39,680 nucleotides of DNA from UBA2862 sp045658005 (lineage in GTDB: Bacteria > Bacillota > Clostridia > Christensenellales > Aristaeellaceae): positions 1 to 39,680 of the forward strand of contig JAZOUD010000148.1 of assembly GCA_045658005.1 (NCBI GenBank). Reading direction: 5' to 3'. Positions 15,538-23,067 of the stretch are shown one piece after another. The notes below the pieces were generated by a model that was not told where the DNA came from, ran no database searches, and saw nothing but the letters and a program-made list of their open reading frames with translations. A program made the position numbers and the translations under genes. The number at the start of each line of letters is the position of its first letter. Within the stretch, counting starts at the first letter, position 1.

Positions 15538-17784
15538 GTGGAAAACATGCCCGTCGTCAAGCAGAGGGATCTGAGCTTCACCCAGAACCGGGAGCTGAGC
15601 TGGCTGAAATTCAACGAGCGGGTGCTGGCCCAGGCCATGGACCCGGGCCTGCCGCTGATGGAGCGCCTGCGCTTTGTCTCGATCTTCACCAGCAACCTGG
15701 ACGAGTTCTTCATGGTGCGCGTGGGCAGCCTGATCGACATGGACATGCTGGCCCCCGAGGAGAAGGAAAACAAGTCCGGCATGACGCCGAAGCAGCAGGT
15801 CAGCGCCATCTGCACCGCAGTGGTGCCGCTGATCCAGCGCCGGGACGACATCTACCGCACGCTGATGAACGAGCTGGACAACGCCGGGGTGACCGAGGCG
15901 AGCTACGACACGCTGACCGCCGCCCAGAAGGTCTATGTGCAGGACTATTATAAGGAAAACATCCGGCCTCTGCTCTCGCCCCAGGTGATCGACCGAAGCC
16001 ATCCCTTTCCCCACCTGAAGAACAAGGCGCTTTACGCCGCGGCGCTGCTGACCCTCAGCGGAAAGACCCAGGGCAAGCAGGCCGGCGGCAAGCAGGTCGC
16101 TGCCGGCAAGCAGACGGGCGGCAAGCAGGCGGCCGCAGGCAAGCATGAGTCCGCCGGCAAGCAGAGCGCGGTGCTGGGCATCGTGGACGTGCCGCCGTCG
16201 CTGCCCCGGGTGATCATGCTGCCGGGGGGCGGCGTGCGCTACATCCGCACGGAGACCGTGATCGCGGCCCACATGAAGAAGATCTTCAAGATCTACGACG
16301 TGGGCGAGCAGGCGGTGATCTCCATCACCCGAAACGCCGACATCAGCCTCAGCGAGGAGCACTACGACGACGAAAACCCGGATTTCCTGAACTACATGCG
16401 TTCCCTGCTGAAGAAGCGGGACCGGCTGGCCCCGGTGCGCCTGGAGCTGGAGGGCAAGGCGCCCCGGCTGGCCAAGCGCCTGTGCGAGTTTTTGAAGCTG
16501 GACGCCGAGCGGGTTTTCAGCTGCGAATGCCCGCTGGTGATCGACTATGTGGATCACATCGAAAGGACGCCCAAGGCGCTGTTCAACGCGCCTCACGCGC
16601 CGGTGTACCCGGACTACCTGAATGCCGACCAGAGCGTGTGGGAGCAGATCGTGCAGCGGGACGTGTTGCTGTTCTACCCCTACCAGAGCATGCAGCCCTT
16701 CCTGGACCTGCTGCGCCAGAGCGCCAGGGACCCCAACGTGGTCTCCATCAAGATCACCATCTACCGCCTGGCCCGCAATTCCGCCATCGCCAAGGCGCTG
16801 TGCGCCGCCGCCGAGAACGGCAAGGAGGTGACGGTGCTGATGGAGCTGCGCGCCCGCTTCGACGAGCAGAATAACATCGACTGGTCCATGGAGCTGGAGG
16901 AGGCCGGCTGCCGGATCATCTACGGCCCGGAAAACCTGAAGTGCCACGCCAAGCTGTGCCTGATCACCCGGCGGGAGCGGGGCGGCCTGGGCTACATCGC
17001 TCAGATCGGAACGGGCAACTACAACGAAAAGACCAGCACGCTGTACACCGACTTTTGCATGATGACCGCCGATCCCGTCATCACCCGGGACGCGGTGAAC
17101 TTCTTCGAGAACATGCTCATCGGCAACAGCGCCGGGGAATATGAAAAGCTGCTGGTGGCCCCCTTCGCCATGAAGAACCGCATCATGGAGATGATCGACG
17201 AGCAGATCGCCCGGGGCAGCGCGGGCCGCATCCGGGTGAAGGCCAACTCCGTCACCGACCGGGAGCTGATCGACAAGCTCAGCGAGGCCAGCTGCGCCGG
17301 GGTCAGGGTGGACCTGGTCATCCGGGGCATCTGCTGCCTGACGCCCGGCGTGCCCGGCAAGACCGAGAACATCACCGTCACCTCGGTGGTGGGCCGGTTC
17401 CTGGAGCACAGCCGCATCTATGCCTTCGGCGAGGGGCCGGAGATGAAGCTGTACCTGTCCTCCGCCGACTTCATGACCCGCAACCAGGACCGCCGCGTGG
17501 AGGTGGGTGGCCCCGTGCGCTCGCCGGAGCTGAAGCAGTTCCTGGAGGAGTACCTGGGGCTGCTGCTCGCCGACAACACCCGGGCCTGGCGGCAGGACGC
17601 CGAGGGCATCTACACCCGGCTTCGCCCCGACGGTGCCGAGCCCATCGACGTGCAGGCCTGGTACCTGAGCCACCCGATCGAATTCGAGAAGTCGGTGCAA
17701 CGCAGGGAGAAGCTGAAGGACCGCGTGCGGCGGGCCGTGGAAACGGTCAACCGCAGAATTGGAAATCGGAAAGGAAGTGCCTGA
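15538..17784 (+). CDS. ppk1: Polyphosphate kinase 1
   Basis: Reversibly makes inorganic polyphosphate from ATP; membrane-associated cytoplasmic enzyme. 748 residues. N-terminal domain FTQNRELSWLKFNERVLAQA, then a middle domain and two phospholipase D-like catalytic domains. The phosphohistidine lies in ENLKCHAKLCLI and the second active-site His in FLEHSRIYAF; IGTGNYNEKTSTLYTD is also diagnostic. Odd: residues 179-209 (bases 16072-16164) are a low-complexity insert with six GK(Q/H) units at 5-6 residue steps, between a conserved strand and LGIVDVPPSLPR. The frame is intact. Start is GTG 15538, eight bases after AGGAGG; ATG 15547 is too far. First gene of an operon with the HdeD-like and DUF4317 genes. 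Confidence 0.96.
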   Translation: MENMPVVKQRDLSFTQNRELSWLKFNERVLAQAMDPGLPLMERLRFVSIFTSNLDEFFMVRVGSLIDMDMLAPEEKENKSGMTPKQQVSAICTAVVPLIQRRDDIYRTLMNELDNAGVTEASYDTLTAAQKVYVQDYYKENIRPLLSPQVIDRSHPFPHLKNKALYAAALLTLSGKTQGKQAGGKQVAAGKQTGGKQAAAGKHESAGKQSAVLGIVDVPPSLPRVIMLPGGGVRYIRTETVIAAHMKKIFKIYDVGEQAVISITRNADISLSEEHYDDENPDFLNYMRSLLKKRDRLAPVRLELEGKAPRLAKRLCEFLKLDAERVFSCECPLVIDYVDHIERTPKALFNAPHAPVYPDYLNADQSVWEQIVQRDVLLFYPYQSMQPFLDLLRQSARDPNVVSIKITIYRLARNSAIAKALCAAAENGKEVTVLMELRARFDEQNNIDWSMELEEAGCRIIYGPENLKCHAKLCLITRRERGGLGYIAQIGTGNYNEKTSTLYTDFCMMTADPVITRDAVNFFENMLIGNSAGEYEKLLVAPFAMKNRIMEMIDEQIARGSAGRIRVKANSVTDRELIDKLSEASCAGVRVDLVIRGICCLTPGVPGKTENITVTSVVGRFLEHSRIYAFGEGPEMKLYLSSADFMTRNQDRRVEVGGPVRSPELKQFLEEYLGLLLADNTRAWRQDAEGIYTRLRPDGAEPIDVQAWYLSHPIEFEKSVQRREKLKDRVRRAVETVNRRIGNRKGSA

Positions 17785-17785
17785 T

Positions 17786-18331
17786 GTGAACATGAAGCGA
17801 CGTTTTGAACGATTCAGCCGGAACAACGTGCTGCTCTCGGTGCTGATGGTGGTGCTGGGGCTGCTGTTGATCCTCTGGCCAGGAAAGACGCTGGAGTGGG
17901 CCGCGAAGATACTGGGCATCGCGTTCCTGATGGGCGCGGTGATCAGCTGCTTCAGCTGGTTCAGGGACCGCCATATCCACGGCGGCGACTATACCACGCT
18001 GGCCATCGGCATACTGTCCCTCATAGCGGGCATCGTGGTCTTCGCCGCGCCACACGGCGTGATCACGCTGCTGCCCAGGATCGTCGGCGTGGCCATCGCC
18101 GTCAACGGCGTTTTGAACCTGGCCCAGGCGCTGGAGCTGCGCAAGATGGGCGGCGGAAGCTGGCTCGGCCCGGTGGTGCTGGCGGCGCTGACCGTCGTGG
18201 CGGGCCTGTTCCTGGTGTTCTTCTCCTTTGGCGCCATGAAGGCCGCGGTGATGGTGATCGGCGGCGTGATCGTCTACAACGGCGTGTCAAACCTGCTGAT
18301 CGAATCCAAATACAGAAAAGCTGGAAGGTAA
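17786..18331 (+). CDS. HdeD/DUF308-family membrane protein
   Basis: About 181 residues with six hydrophobic segments arranged as three helix pairs, as in the DUF308 (HdeD-like) family: NVLLSVLMVVLGLLLILWPG is the first, and GVIVYNGVSNLLIESKYR ends the last. HdeD of E. coli is tied to acid resistance, but the function of Firmicutes members is unknown. The most likely start is GTG 17786 (AAGGAAG eight bases ahead), one base after the ppk1 stop; ATG 17792 is the alternative. Tight spacing implies translational coupling with ppk1. Confidence 0.8.
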   Translation: MNMKRRFERFSRNNVLLSVLMVVLGLLLILWPGKTLEWAAKILGIAFLMGAVISCFSWFRDRHIHGGDYTTLAIGILSLIAGIVVFAAPHGVITLLPRIVGVAIAVNGVLNLAQALELRKMGGGSWLGPVVLAALTVVAGLFLVFFSFGAMKAAVMVIGGVIVYNGVSNLLIESKYRKAGR

Positions 18332-18334
18332 ATT

Positions 18335-19501
18335 ATGAACAGGAAAGAAATCGCTGAAATCCGACGCCGGTTCAATCCGGACAAAAACGCCATCAGCTGC
18401 GTGCGCGGCTGCTATGTCAACGAGAAGCGGGAGATCGTCTCCGCCTTCAACCATCCGCTGCTGTCCCTCCCCCTGGAGGAGCAGGAAAAGTACCTGGCCA
18501 TATTCAAGCGCACGCTGGCGGGCGTGCCGGGCCGCAACCTGATCGACATCGAATTCCGCCCCGACCAGGTGATGGACGACGAGGCCCACCAGCTGCTGAT
18601 GGGCCTGCGCAACACCGCCCTGACCGTGGACGCCGGCGTGGAAAAGCTGTGCCGGAAGATCATCGACAGCCTGGAGCTGGAGGGCAACTACCTGATCCTG
18701 CTGATGCACGACGCCTACGACGTGCCCTTCCGCCACACCGACGAGAACAAGTCGGACGTGATCAGCGAGGAGGTCTTCAACTACATACTGGTCAGCATCT
18801 GCCCGGTGAAGCTGACCAAGCCGGCGCTGAGCTACTTCAGCGAGGACAACGCCTTCCACAGCCGGGATCTGGACTGGGTGGTCTCCGGGCCGGAGCTGGG
18901 CTTCATGTTCCCCACCTTCGACGACCGGGCGACGAACATCTACAGCGCGCTGTACTTCACCCGGGACGCCGCCAACGCCCACGACGAGTTTGTGGACGCT
19001 GTGTTCCATTGCGACGCGCCGATGCCCGCCGCCGAGCAGCGGGAGGTGTTCCAGGCGGTGCTGGAGGATACGCTGGACGAGAATTTGAGCCTCGAGGTGG
19101 TGCAGACCGTCCACGAGCAGCTTCGGGACATGATCCAGGAGCACGACCAGGACAAGGCCGCCGAGCCGCTGACGATCTCCCGGAAGGAGGTCTCCGGCAT
19201 GCTGCAAAGCTGCGGCGTGCCCGAGGAAAAGGTGGCCGCCTTCGAGGAGAAGTACGACGCCGAGTTCGGCCAGGGCATGAGCCTGAATGCCGTGAACATC
19301 GCCGAGCCGAAGAAGTTCGAGCTGCGCACCCCGGACGTGGTGGTGCAGGTGAACCCCGAGCGCAGCGACCTGATCGAGACCCGTGTGATCGACGGCCAGC
19401 GTTACATACTCATCCGCGCCGAGGAGGGCGTCGAGGTCAACGGCGTGAACATCGCCATCGCCGGGACGCTGGGAATGGCCGGGGACGAAGCGCCGTTCTG
19501 A
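18335..19501 (+). CDS. DUF4317-family protein
   Basis: 388 residues, soluble, acidic, no signal peptide. The start MNRKEIAEIRRRFNPDKNAI and the RGCYVNEKREIVSAF stretch are those of the DUF4317 family, which is common in Clostridia and has no known function. The central part is alpha/beta (LILLMHDAYDVPFR, YILVSICPVKLTKPALSYF) and the end carries a helical region (about 270-320) and a small beta-rich tail. Third gene of the ppk1 operon, 3 bases after the HdeD-like gene, so a link with polyphosphate or envelope stress is possible but unproven. Confidence 0.8.
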   Translation: MNRKEIAEIRRRFNPDKNAISCVRGCYVNEKREIVSAFNHPLLSLPLEEQEKYLAIFKRTLAGVPGRNLIDIEFRPDQVMDDEAHQLLMGLRNTALTVDAGVEKLCRKIIDSLELEGNYLILLMHDAYDVPFRHTDENKSDVISEEVFNYILVSICPVKLTKPALSYFSEDNAFHSRDLDWVVSGPELGFMFPTFDDRATNIYSALYFTRDAANAHDEFVDAVFHCDAPMPAAEQREVFQAVLEDTLDENLSLEVVQTVHEQLRDMIQEHDQDKAAEPLTISRKEVSGMLQSCGVPEEKVAAFEEKYDAEFGQGMSLNAVNIAEPKKFELRTPDVVVQVNPERSDLIETRVIDGQRYILIRAEEGVEVNGVNIAIAGTLGMAGDEAPF

Positions 19502-19510
19502 GGAAAAACT

Positions 19511-19562
19511 GAACATGGGGGCGGTCCCTTTGTGTCGACACAAAGGGGCCGCCCCCGTGTTC
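19511..19562. repeat. 52-nt near-perfect palindrome before the PTS gene
   Basis: Two 26-base arms (19511-19536 and 19537-19562) centred on GTGTCGACAC. They pair fully as RNA if two G-U wobbles are allowed. Contains GGGGGCGG...CCGCCCCC. It lies between the DUF4317 stop and the binding site (GGAGG, 19567) of the PTS gene, so it could act as a terminator or attenuator, although there is no T run. Confidence 0.8.
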
Positions 19563-19580
19563 CAATGGAGGTGTGTGACG

Positions 19581-21020
19581 ATGATATCTTGCGAAGAATT
19601 GTCGAAAGGGATTATTGAATGCGTCGGGGGCACGCAGAACGTCGCCTCCGCGATCAACTGCATGACCCGTGTGCGCATTCGCGTCAACAGGGACGAAGCC
19701 GTAAGGGACGATGACCTGCGGGCGCTGGATGGCGTCCTTGCCGTCAATCACGATCAGCAGGGGTATTTGGAGGTCGTGGTCGGCCCTGGCAAGAGCCGGA
19801 AATGCATAGAGGTCTTCAGGACACTCGGCATACCTTCCGCCGCCCCGGAGGCGCAATCCGCTTCCGGGAGTCCCGAAAAGGGCATCGGGCCCGCAAACGG
19901 AGTTCAATCCGGCTTCAAAGCGGTCCTGAAGGCCTTCGGGCAGATATTCGCGCCGCTGATCCCGGGTGTTATCGCAGCCGGCATCTGTGCCGGCGCGGCA
20001 TCCCTGATCTCACAGGCGGTTCCGGGATATGCGCAGCACAGGCTACTCGCGGCGATCTACAGCCTGCTGACCGGCATAAACGTCGCCTTCATGGCCTATC
20101 TCACGGCCTGGGCCGGTTATCGAACCGCGGAGGTGTTCGGCGGAACGCCGATCCTCGGCGGCATGGTTGGCATGTTCACGACGCTGGAAAACGTGAATAC
20201 GCTGGCGGCCATCGCGGGGCTCAACAATGAAGCGCAGCCCTTGAACGCCATACTCCGGTCGGGTCGTGGCGGCGTGCTGGCGGCTGTGGTGGGCGTCTGG
20301 CTGATGTGCAGGATCGAAGCAGCCATTCGCAGACGCGTACCGGACGCGCTCGACGTCGTGGTTTCACCGATACTGACGCTTTTTGCGACGCTGGTTCCCT
20401 ATGTCTTTATTGTAATGCCCGCCATTGGGGTGGTCTCGACGGGCATATGCCGGGCTGTGGGGGTCGTAGCCGCCAGCTCCAATCCGTTCATCCGCATGGC
20501 CACCGGTTTTCTGGGGGCGCTGCTGTTCCTCCCGATGGTTGCCATGGGCATGCACCATGGCCTGATCGCCCTTTACACCGTGCAGCTCGAAACATTTGGT
20601 TATGTAACGCTTTACCCGGCGCTGGCCATGGCGGGGGCCGGCCAGGTCGGCGCTGCGCTGGCCATCGCCTTCAAGGCGAGGCGAATGGGAAACATGCGCA
20701 TATGCAGGATCATCAACGGCGCGCTTCCGGCTGCCGTGCTGGGTGTGGGCGAGCCGCTGATCTATGGCGTGACGCTGCCCATGGGCAAACCCTTCATGAC
20801 CGCCGGGATCGGCGCGGGATTTGGCGGAGCCTTCGTGATGCTGATGGAGGTTGCCTCCACCACCTGGGGACCCTCGGGAATCCTGGGCGTATTCGTAATG
20901 ACTGAAGGGCCCAGAGGGGCGGCCCTGTCGATAGCCTGCTATGTCATAGGCCTGATCATCAGCTGTGTGGCCGCGTTCCTGATCACGGGTGCAGCTGTCC
21001 ACGATGAGGACATTACATAG
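19581..21020 (+). CDS. PTS transporter EIIBC, glucose/sucrose superfamily (MurP-like)
   Basis: About 479 residues; imports and phosphorylates a sugar using phosphate from a separate EIIA. The IIB domain (1-80) has the phosphorylation site Cys27 in INCMTRVRIRV and the GYLEVVVGPGK strand. The IIC domain (about 115-470) has ten or so helices, GMHHGLIALYTVQLE, and the substrate-site GVGEPLIYGVTLP, where most homologues read GITEPLI. No IIA domain is fused. The B-C order, lack of IIA and the N-terminal sequence resemble MurP (N-acetylmuramate), but no murQ etherase is nearby, so sucrose, trehalose or beta-glucosides remain possible. Start is ATG 19581 behind GGAGG; the in-frame ATG at 19515 lies in the palindrome and is rejected. 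Confidence 0.88.
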   Translation: MISCEELSKGIIECVGGTQNVASAINCMTRVRIRVNRDEAVRDDDLRALDGVLAVNHDQQGYLEVVVGPGKSRKCIEVFRTLGIPSAAPEAQSASGSPEKGIGPANGVQSGFKAVLKAFGQIFAPLIPGVIAAGICAGAASLISQAVPGYAQHRLLAAIYSLLTGINVAFMAYLTAWAGYRTAEVFGGTPILGGMVGMFTTLENVNTLAAIAGLNNEAQPLNAILRSGRGGVLAAVVGVWLMCRIEAAIRRRVPDALDVVVSPILTLFATLVPYVFIVMPAIGVVSTGICRAVGVVAASSNPFIRMATGFLGALLFLPMVAMGMHHGLIALYTVQLETFGYVTLYPALAMAGAGQVGAALAIAFKARRMGNMRICRIINGALPAAVLGVGEPLIYGVTLPMGKPFMTAGIGAGFGGAFVMLMEVASTTWGPSGILGVFVMTEGPRGAALSIACYVIGLIISCVAAFLITGAAVHDEDIT

Positions 21021-21025
21021 ACGCG

Positions 21026-21048
21026 CAGGGGACGAACACCGTCCCCTG
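21026..21048. terminator. Hairpin between convergent PTS and radical SAM genes
   Basis: CAGGGGACG, loop AACAC, exact complement CGTCCCCTG, followed by TGTTTACA. Positioned just after the PTS stop and before the radical SAM stop. The GGGGACG...CGTCCCC arms resemble a motif seen inside mfd at 25797-25811. Confidence 0.6.
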
Positions 21049-21058
21049 TGTTTACAGC

Positions 21059-22183
21059 TTACAGCGCCCCATCCCCAACCCCATACCCCTCGGGCAGGGG
21101 TTCTTCCTCGATAAAGCTGAACTCCGGGTCCTGAAGCACGGGCAGGAAGGCCGCGTAGGGGATGGTGGGGAACTCCATGCCCCAGCTGCTGGCGCCGAAC
21201 CAGCCGCCCTCGTGGGCGCGCAGGTTCAGGTCCCGGGCGAACTTGGTGGCGTTGCAGCAGTCGTGGATGGCCATGGGCCAGCGCTCCTCCGTCGCGCGGC
21301 GCATCAGCCTGAGCGTCAGCTCGTGGCTGGAGATGGGGGAGAGGTAGCCCAGCCGGTACATGTACATATTCTCGCCCCAGTAGTTTTCTATGTTGTTCGG
21401 GTTCAGGTGCAGCTCGGCGCTGTTCATGAAATCCGCGCCGGTGGCCAGTATGGCCGCCTTTTTTTTCAGGAAGGCCTCGTACAGCGCGGGCGTCATGGGG
21501 GTTTCGATGCCCACCATCGGGATGTGCCGCTTCGCTACGGCGAGGGCGTCGATCACCCTGTCGGCGCAGCCGCTGGCTCCCAGGTTGAAGCGCAGCTCGT
21601 CCAGCCCCGCCTCGCCCAGCGCCTGAAGGTTCCGGGGCGTGGCCAGGGTGCCGTTGGTGTACATGTGCTGGTAGACCCCGGCGTCGTGGAAGCGGCGGAT
21701 CACGCCGTAGTACTTTTCGATCTCCATGAAGGGCTCGAGGTAGACGTAGGCGATGCCGGTGGGCTTCTTCGACGTGGAGAGCAGCAGGTCGAGGTCCGCC
21801 TCCCGGAAGCGGGTGCCGCCGATCTCCCAATAGCCCTCGCCGATGGGCGGCTGGCAGTCCATCTCACCGAAATCGTAGCAGAAAGGGCAGGCCAGGTTGC
21901 AGCGGTTGGTCTTGCGCACGGCGCTCAGCCCCGTGCCCAGCAGGCATGACCGGCAGCCCTTGGGAAAACGGGCGTCGTCCCCCACGTAGCAGGATCGACC
22001 CCCCAGGGATTTGAGCCCCGGGATCTCTGATTTCAATTTGTCGATCCGCGCCGCTTCGGCCACCTCGATCTGGGAGAGGGTCGCCAGCGCGATCTCCTGC
22101 TGCCGGGGGGAAAGGGGCTCGTCCTCCGGCAGTTCGGAAAAGAATTCAAACCAGGCCAGGGCGTCGGTTTTGGATATGAGCAT
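21059..22183 (-). CDS. Radical SAM protein of unknown specificity
   Basis: 374 residues. The S-adenosylmethionine iron-sulfur motif CNLACPFC (CxxxCxxC) is near residue 120, in a typical setting (RKTNRCNLACPFCYDFGEM), followed by a TIM-barrel-like stretch with TGIAYVYLEPFMEIEKYY (GGEP-equivalent region). Extra cysteines just before (CYVGDD, CRSCLLG) and near the end (HDCCNATKFAR) may bind a further cluster or a metal. I cannot assign a substrate. The start ATG 22183 follows AGGAGG by nine bases, and that binding site overlaps the vapC stop codon, so it is cotranscribed with vapBC on the minus strand. Confidence 0.88.
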   Translation of the reverse strand: MLISKTDALAWFEFFSELPEDEPLSPRQQEIALATLSQIEVAEAARIDKLKSEIPGLKSLGGRSCYVGDDARFPKGCRSCLLGTGLSAVRKTNRCNLACPFCYDFGEMDCQPPIGEGYWEIGGTRFREADLDLLLSTSKKPTGIAYVYLEPFMEIEKYYGVIRRFHDAGVYQHMYTNGTLATPRNLQALGEAGLDELRFNLGASGCADRVIDALAVAKRHIPMVGIETPMTPALYEAFLKKKAAILATGADFMNSAELHLNPNNIENYWGENMYMYRLGYLSPISSHELTLRLMRRATEERWPMAIHDCCNATKFARDLNLRAHEGGWFGASSWGMEFPTIPYAAFLPVLQDPEFSFIEEEPLPEGYGVGDGAL

Positions 22184-22196
22184 GATGATCTGCCTC

Positions 22197-22604
22197 CTAT
22201 TGCACGAGGGATTGCCAGTCTTCGATACACAAACCGATGACACGGGCGAATTCTCCGGTGTTATGGGTGATGAGCGTATAGTGCCGCGACCGGGCATGGG
22301 CAGCGATGAGCATGCCACGATCGCCGATGCGTTGCCCCTTGCGTTCAAGGGTAGCGATAATGTCGCCAAATTCCGAGGCGGCATTTTGGTCAAAATCCAG
22401 TATGCGTATGCCCAACAGGAGCTGATTCACAGCAACACGGTTCTGATTCGGCCTTGTGCTCTTGCGAATACCGTATTCCAATTCGCCATAGGTGATGGCT
22501 GATATGCACAGATCAATGCCAAGATGGCTTTTTATTTTATCGCGGATGGGCCAATCGGGATGACGCACGGCAGCAATCAGTGCGTTGGTATCCAGCATGT
22601 ACAT
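22197..22604 (-). CDS. vapC: VapC-type PIN-domain toxin
   Basis: 135 residues, one PIN ribonuclease domain. Acidic metal ligands are visible: Asp in MLDTNALIAA, Glu in ITYGELEYGI, Asp in GDRGMLIAAHA, and the Glu of THNTGEFARVIGL where most homologues have D or E; the end IEDW is typical. VapC proteins cut tRNA or rRNA and are held inactive by VapB. The vapB stop and vapC start share one base (TGATG), the usual coupled arrangement. The toxin looks intact. Confidence 0.92.
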   Translation of the reverse strand: MYMLDTNALIAAVRHPDWPIRDKIKSHLGIDLCISAITYGELEYGIRKSTRPNQNRVAVNQLLLGIRILDFDQNAASEFGDIIATLERKGQRIGDRGMLIAAHARSRHYTLITHNTGEFARVIGLCIEDWQSLVQ

Positions 22605-22834
22605 CACAGCTCGTCCCTCCGCGAGAGGACAGTATCGGGGATCCCATCCGCAAGAAAATCGTCGGTCAACGACGCTGCTCCCGCATCGAATGCGGCAGCC
22701 AGGGATGTTTTTGGCGTGAGCATCAGAACGTCCCCGACCTTGTTGATGTAAACCTCGTCTACGTCGAAGCGGTATTGCCGGGGTATGCGCACGGCCTGGC
22801 TGCGGCCATTGGTGAATACGCGCGTGGTTTCCAT
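22604..22834 (-). CDS. vapB: VapB-type antitoxin (AbrB/SpoVT fold)
   Basis: 76 residues. The N-terminal swapped-hairpin DNA-binding domain has the VapB hallmark TNGRSQAVRIPRQYRF (residues 8-23), then VYINKVGDVLMLTPK; the acidic C-terminal tail would wrap the toxin. As antitoxin and autorepressor it probably binds the inverted repeat over its own promoter (22859-22898). First gene of the vapB-vapC-radical SAM operon. ATG 22834 has AAGGCAGG upstream. Confidence 0.92.
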   Translation of the reverse strand: METTRVFTNGRSQAVRIPRQYRFDVDEVYINKVGDVLMLTPKTSLAAAFDAGAASLTDDFLADGIPDTVLSRRDEL

Positions 22835-22858
22835 TGCAAAAACCTGCCTTTCAGCATA

Positions 22859-22898
22859 TTGACAAGCATAGTATATATCATGCAGTGTATCTTGTCAA
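22859..22898 (-). promoter_or_regulatory. vapB promoter embedded in an inverted-repeat operator
   Basis: On the minus strand TTGACA (22898-22893), 17-base spacer, TATACT (22875-22870). The whole promoter is bracketed by the 8-base inverted repeat TTGACAAG/CTTGTCAA (22859-22866 and 22891-22898), with further symmetry inside (AGTATA and GTGTAT). This suits autoregulation by the VapB-VapC complex. Confidence 0.8.
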
Positions 22899-23010
22899 GG
22901 CGGTATCAAGACAGGAGGCACCGGAAGTGGTATCGGAATCGGCGATTGGCATCAAGAGGGGTGGGAGTGGGTGTCGGGCTTGCGATAAAGCCGATAGTGG
23001 ATGCAAGTCC

Positions 23011-23052
23011 TGAACAAACGGGGGATTGCCCAAGCAATCCCCCGTTTGTTCA
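23011..23052 (-). terminator. Perfect 19-bp hairpin after pfkA
   Basis: TGAACAAACGGGGGATTGC, loop CCAA, exact complement. It starts 15 bases after the pfkA stop (minus strand) and very likely ends that transcript, although a clear T run is missing. Region 22899-23010 between this and the vapB promoter has no gene I can support. Confidence 0.75.
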
Positions 23053-23067
23053 GGAAACCCAATCTCA

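Noticed and set aside
16072..16164. Short tandem repeats read as a CRISPR-like array
   Set aside because: The units are 9 bases within an intact ppk1 frame, with no spacers; it is a low-complexity protein insert.
19515..19580. N-terminal extension of the PTS protein from ATG 19515
   Set aside because: This ATG lies in the palindrome with no binding site; ATG 19581 has GGAGG and starts exactly at the IIB domain.
23011..23052. Attachment site or phage boundary at the 19-bp inverted repeat
   Set aside because: No integrase or phage gene is nearby; its place right after pfkA fits a terminator.
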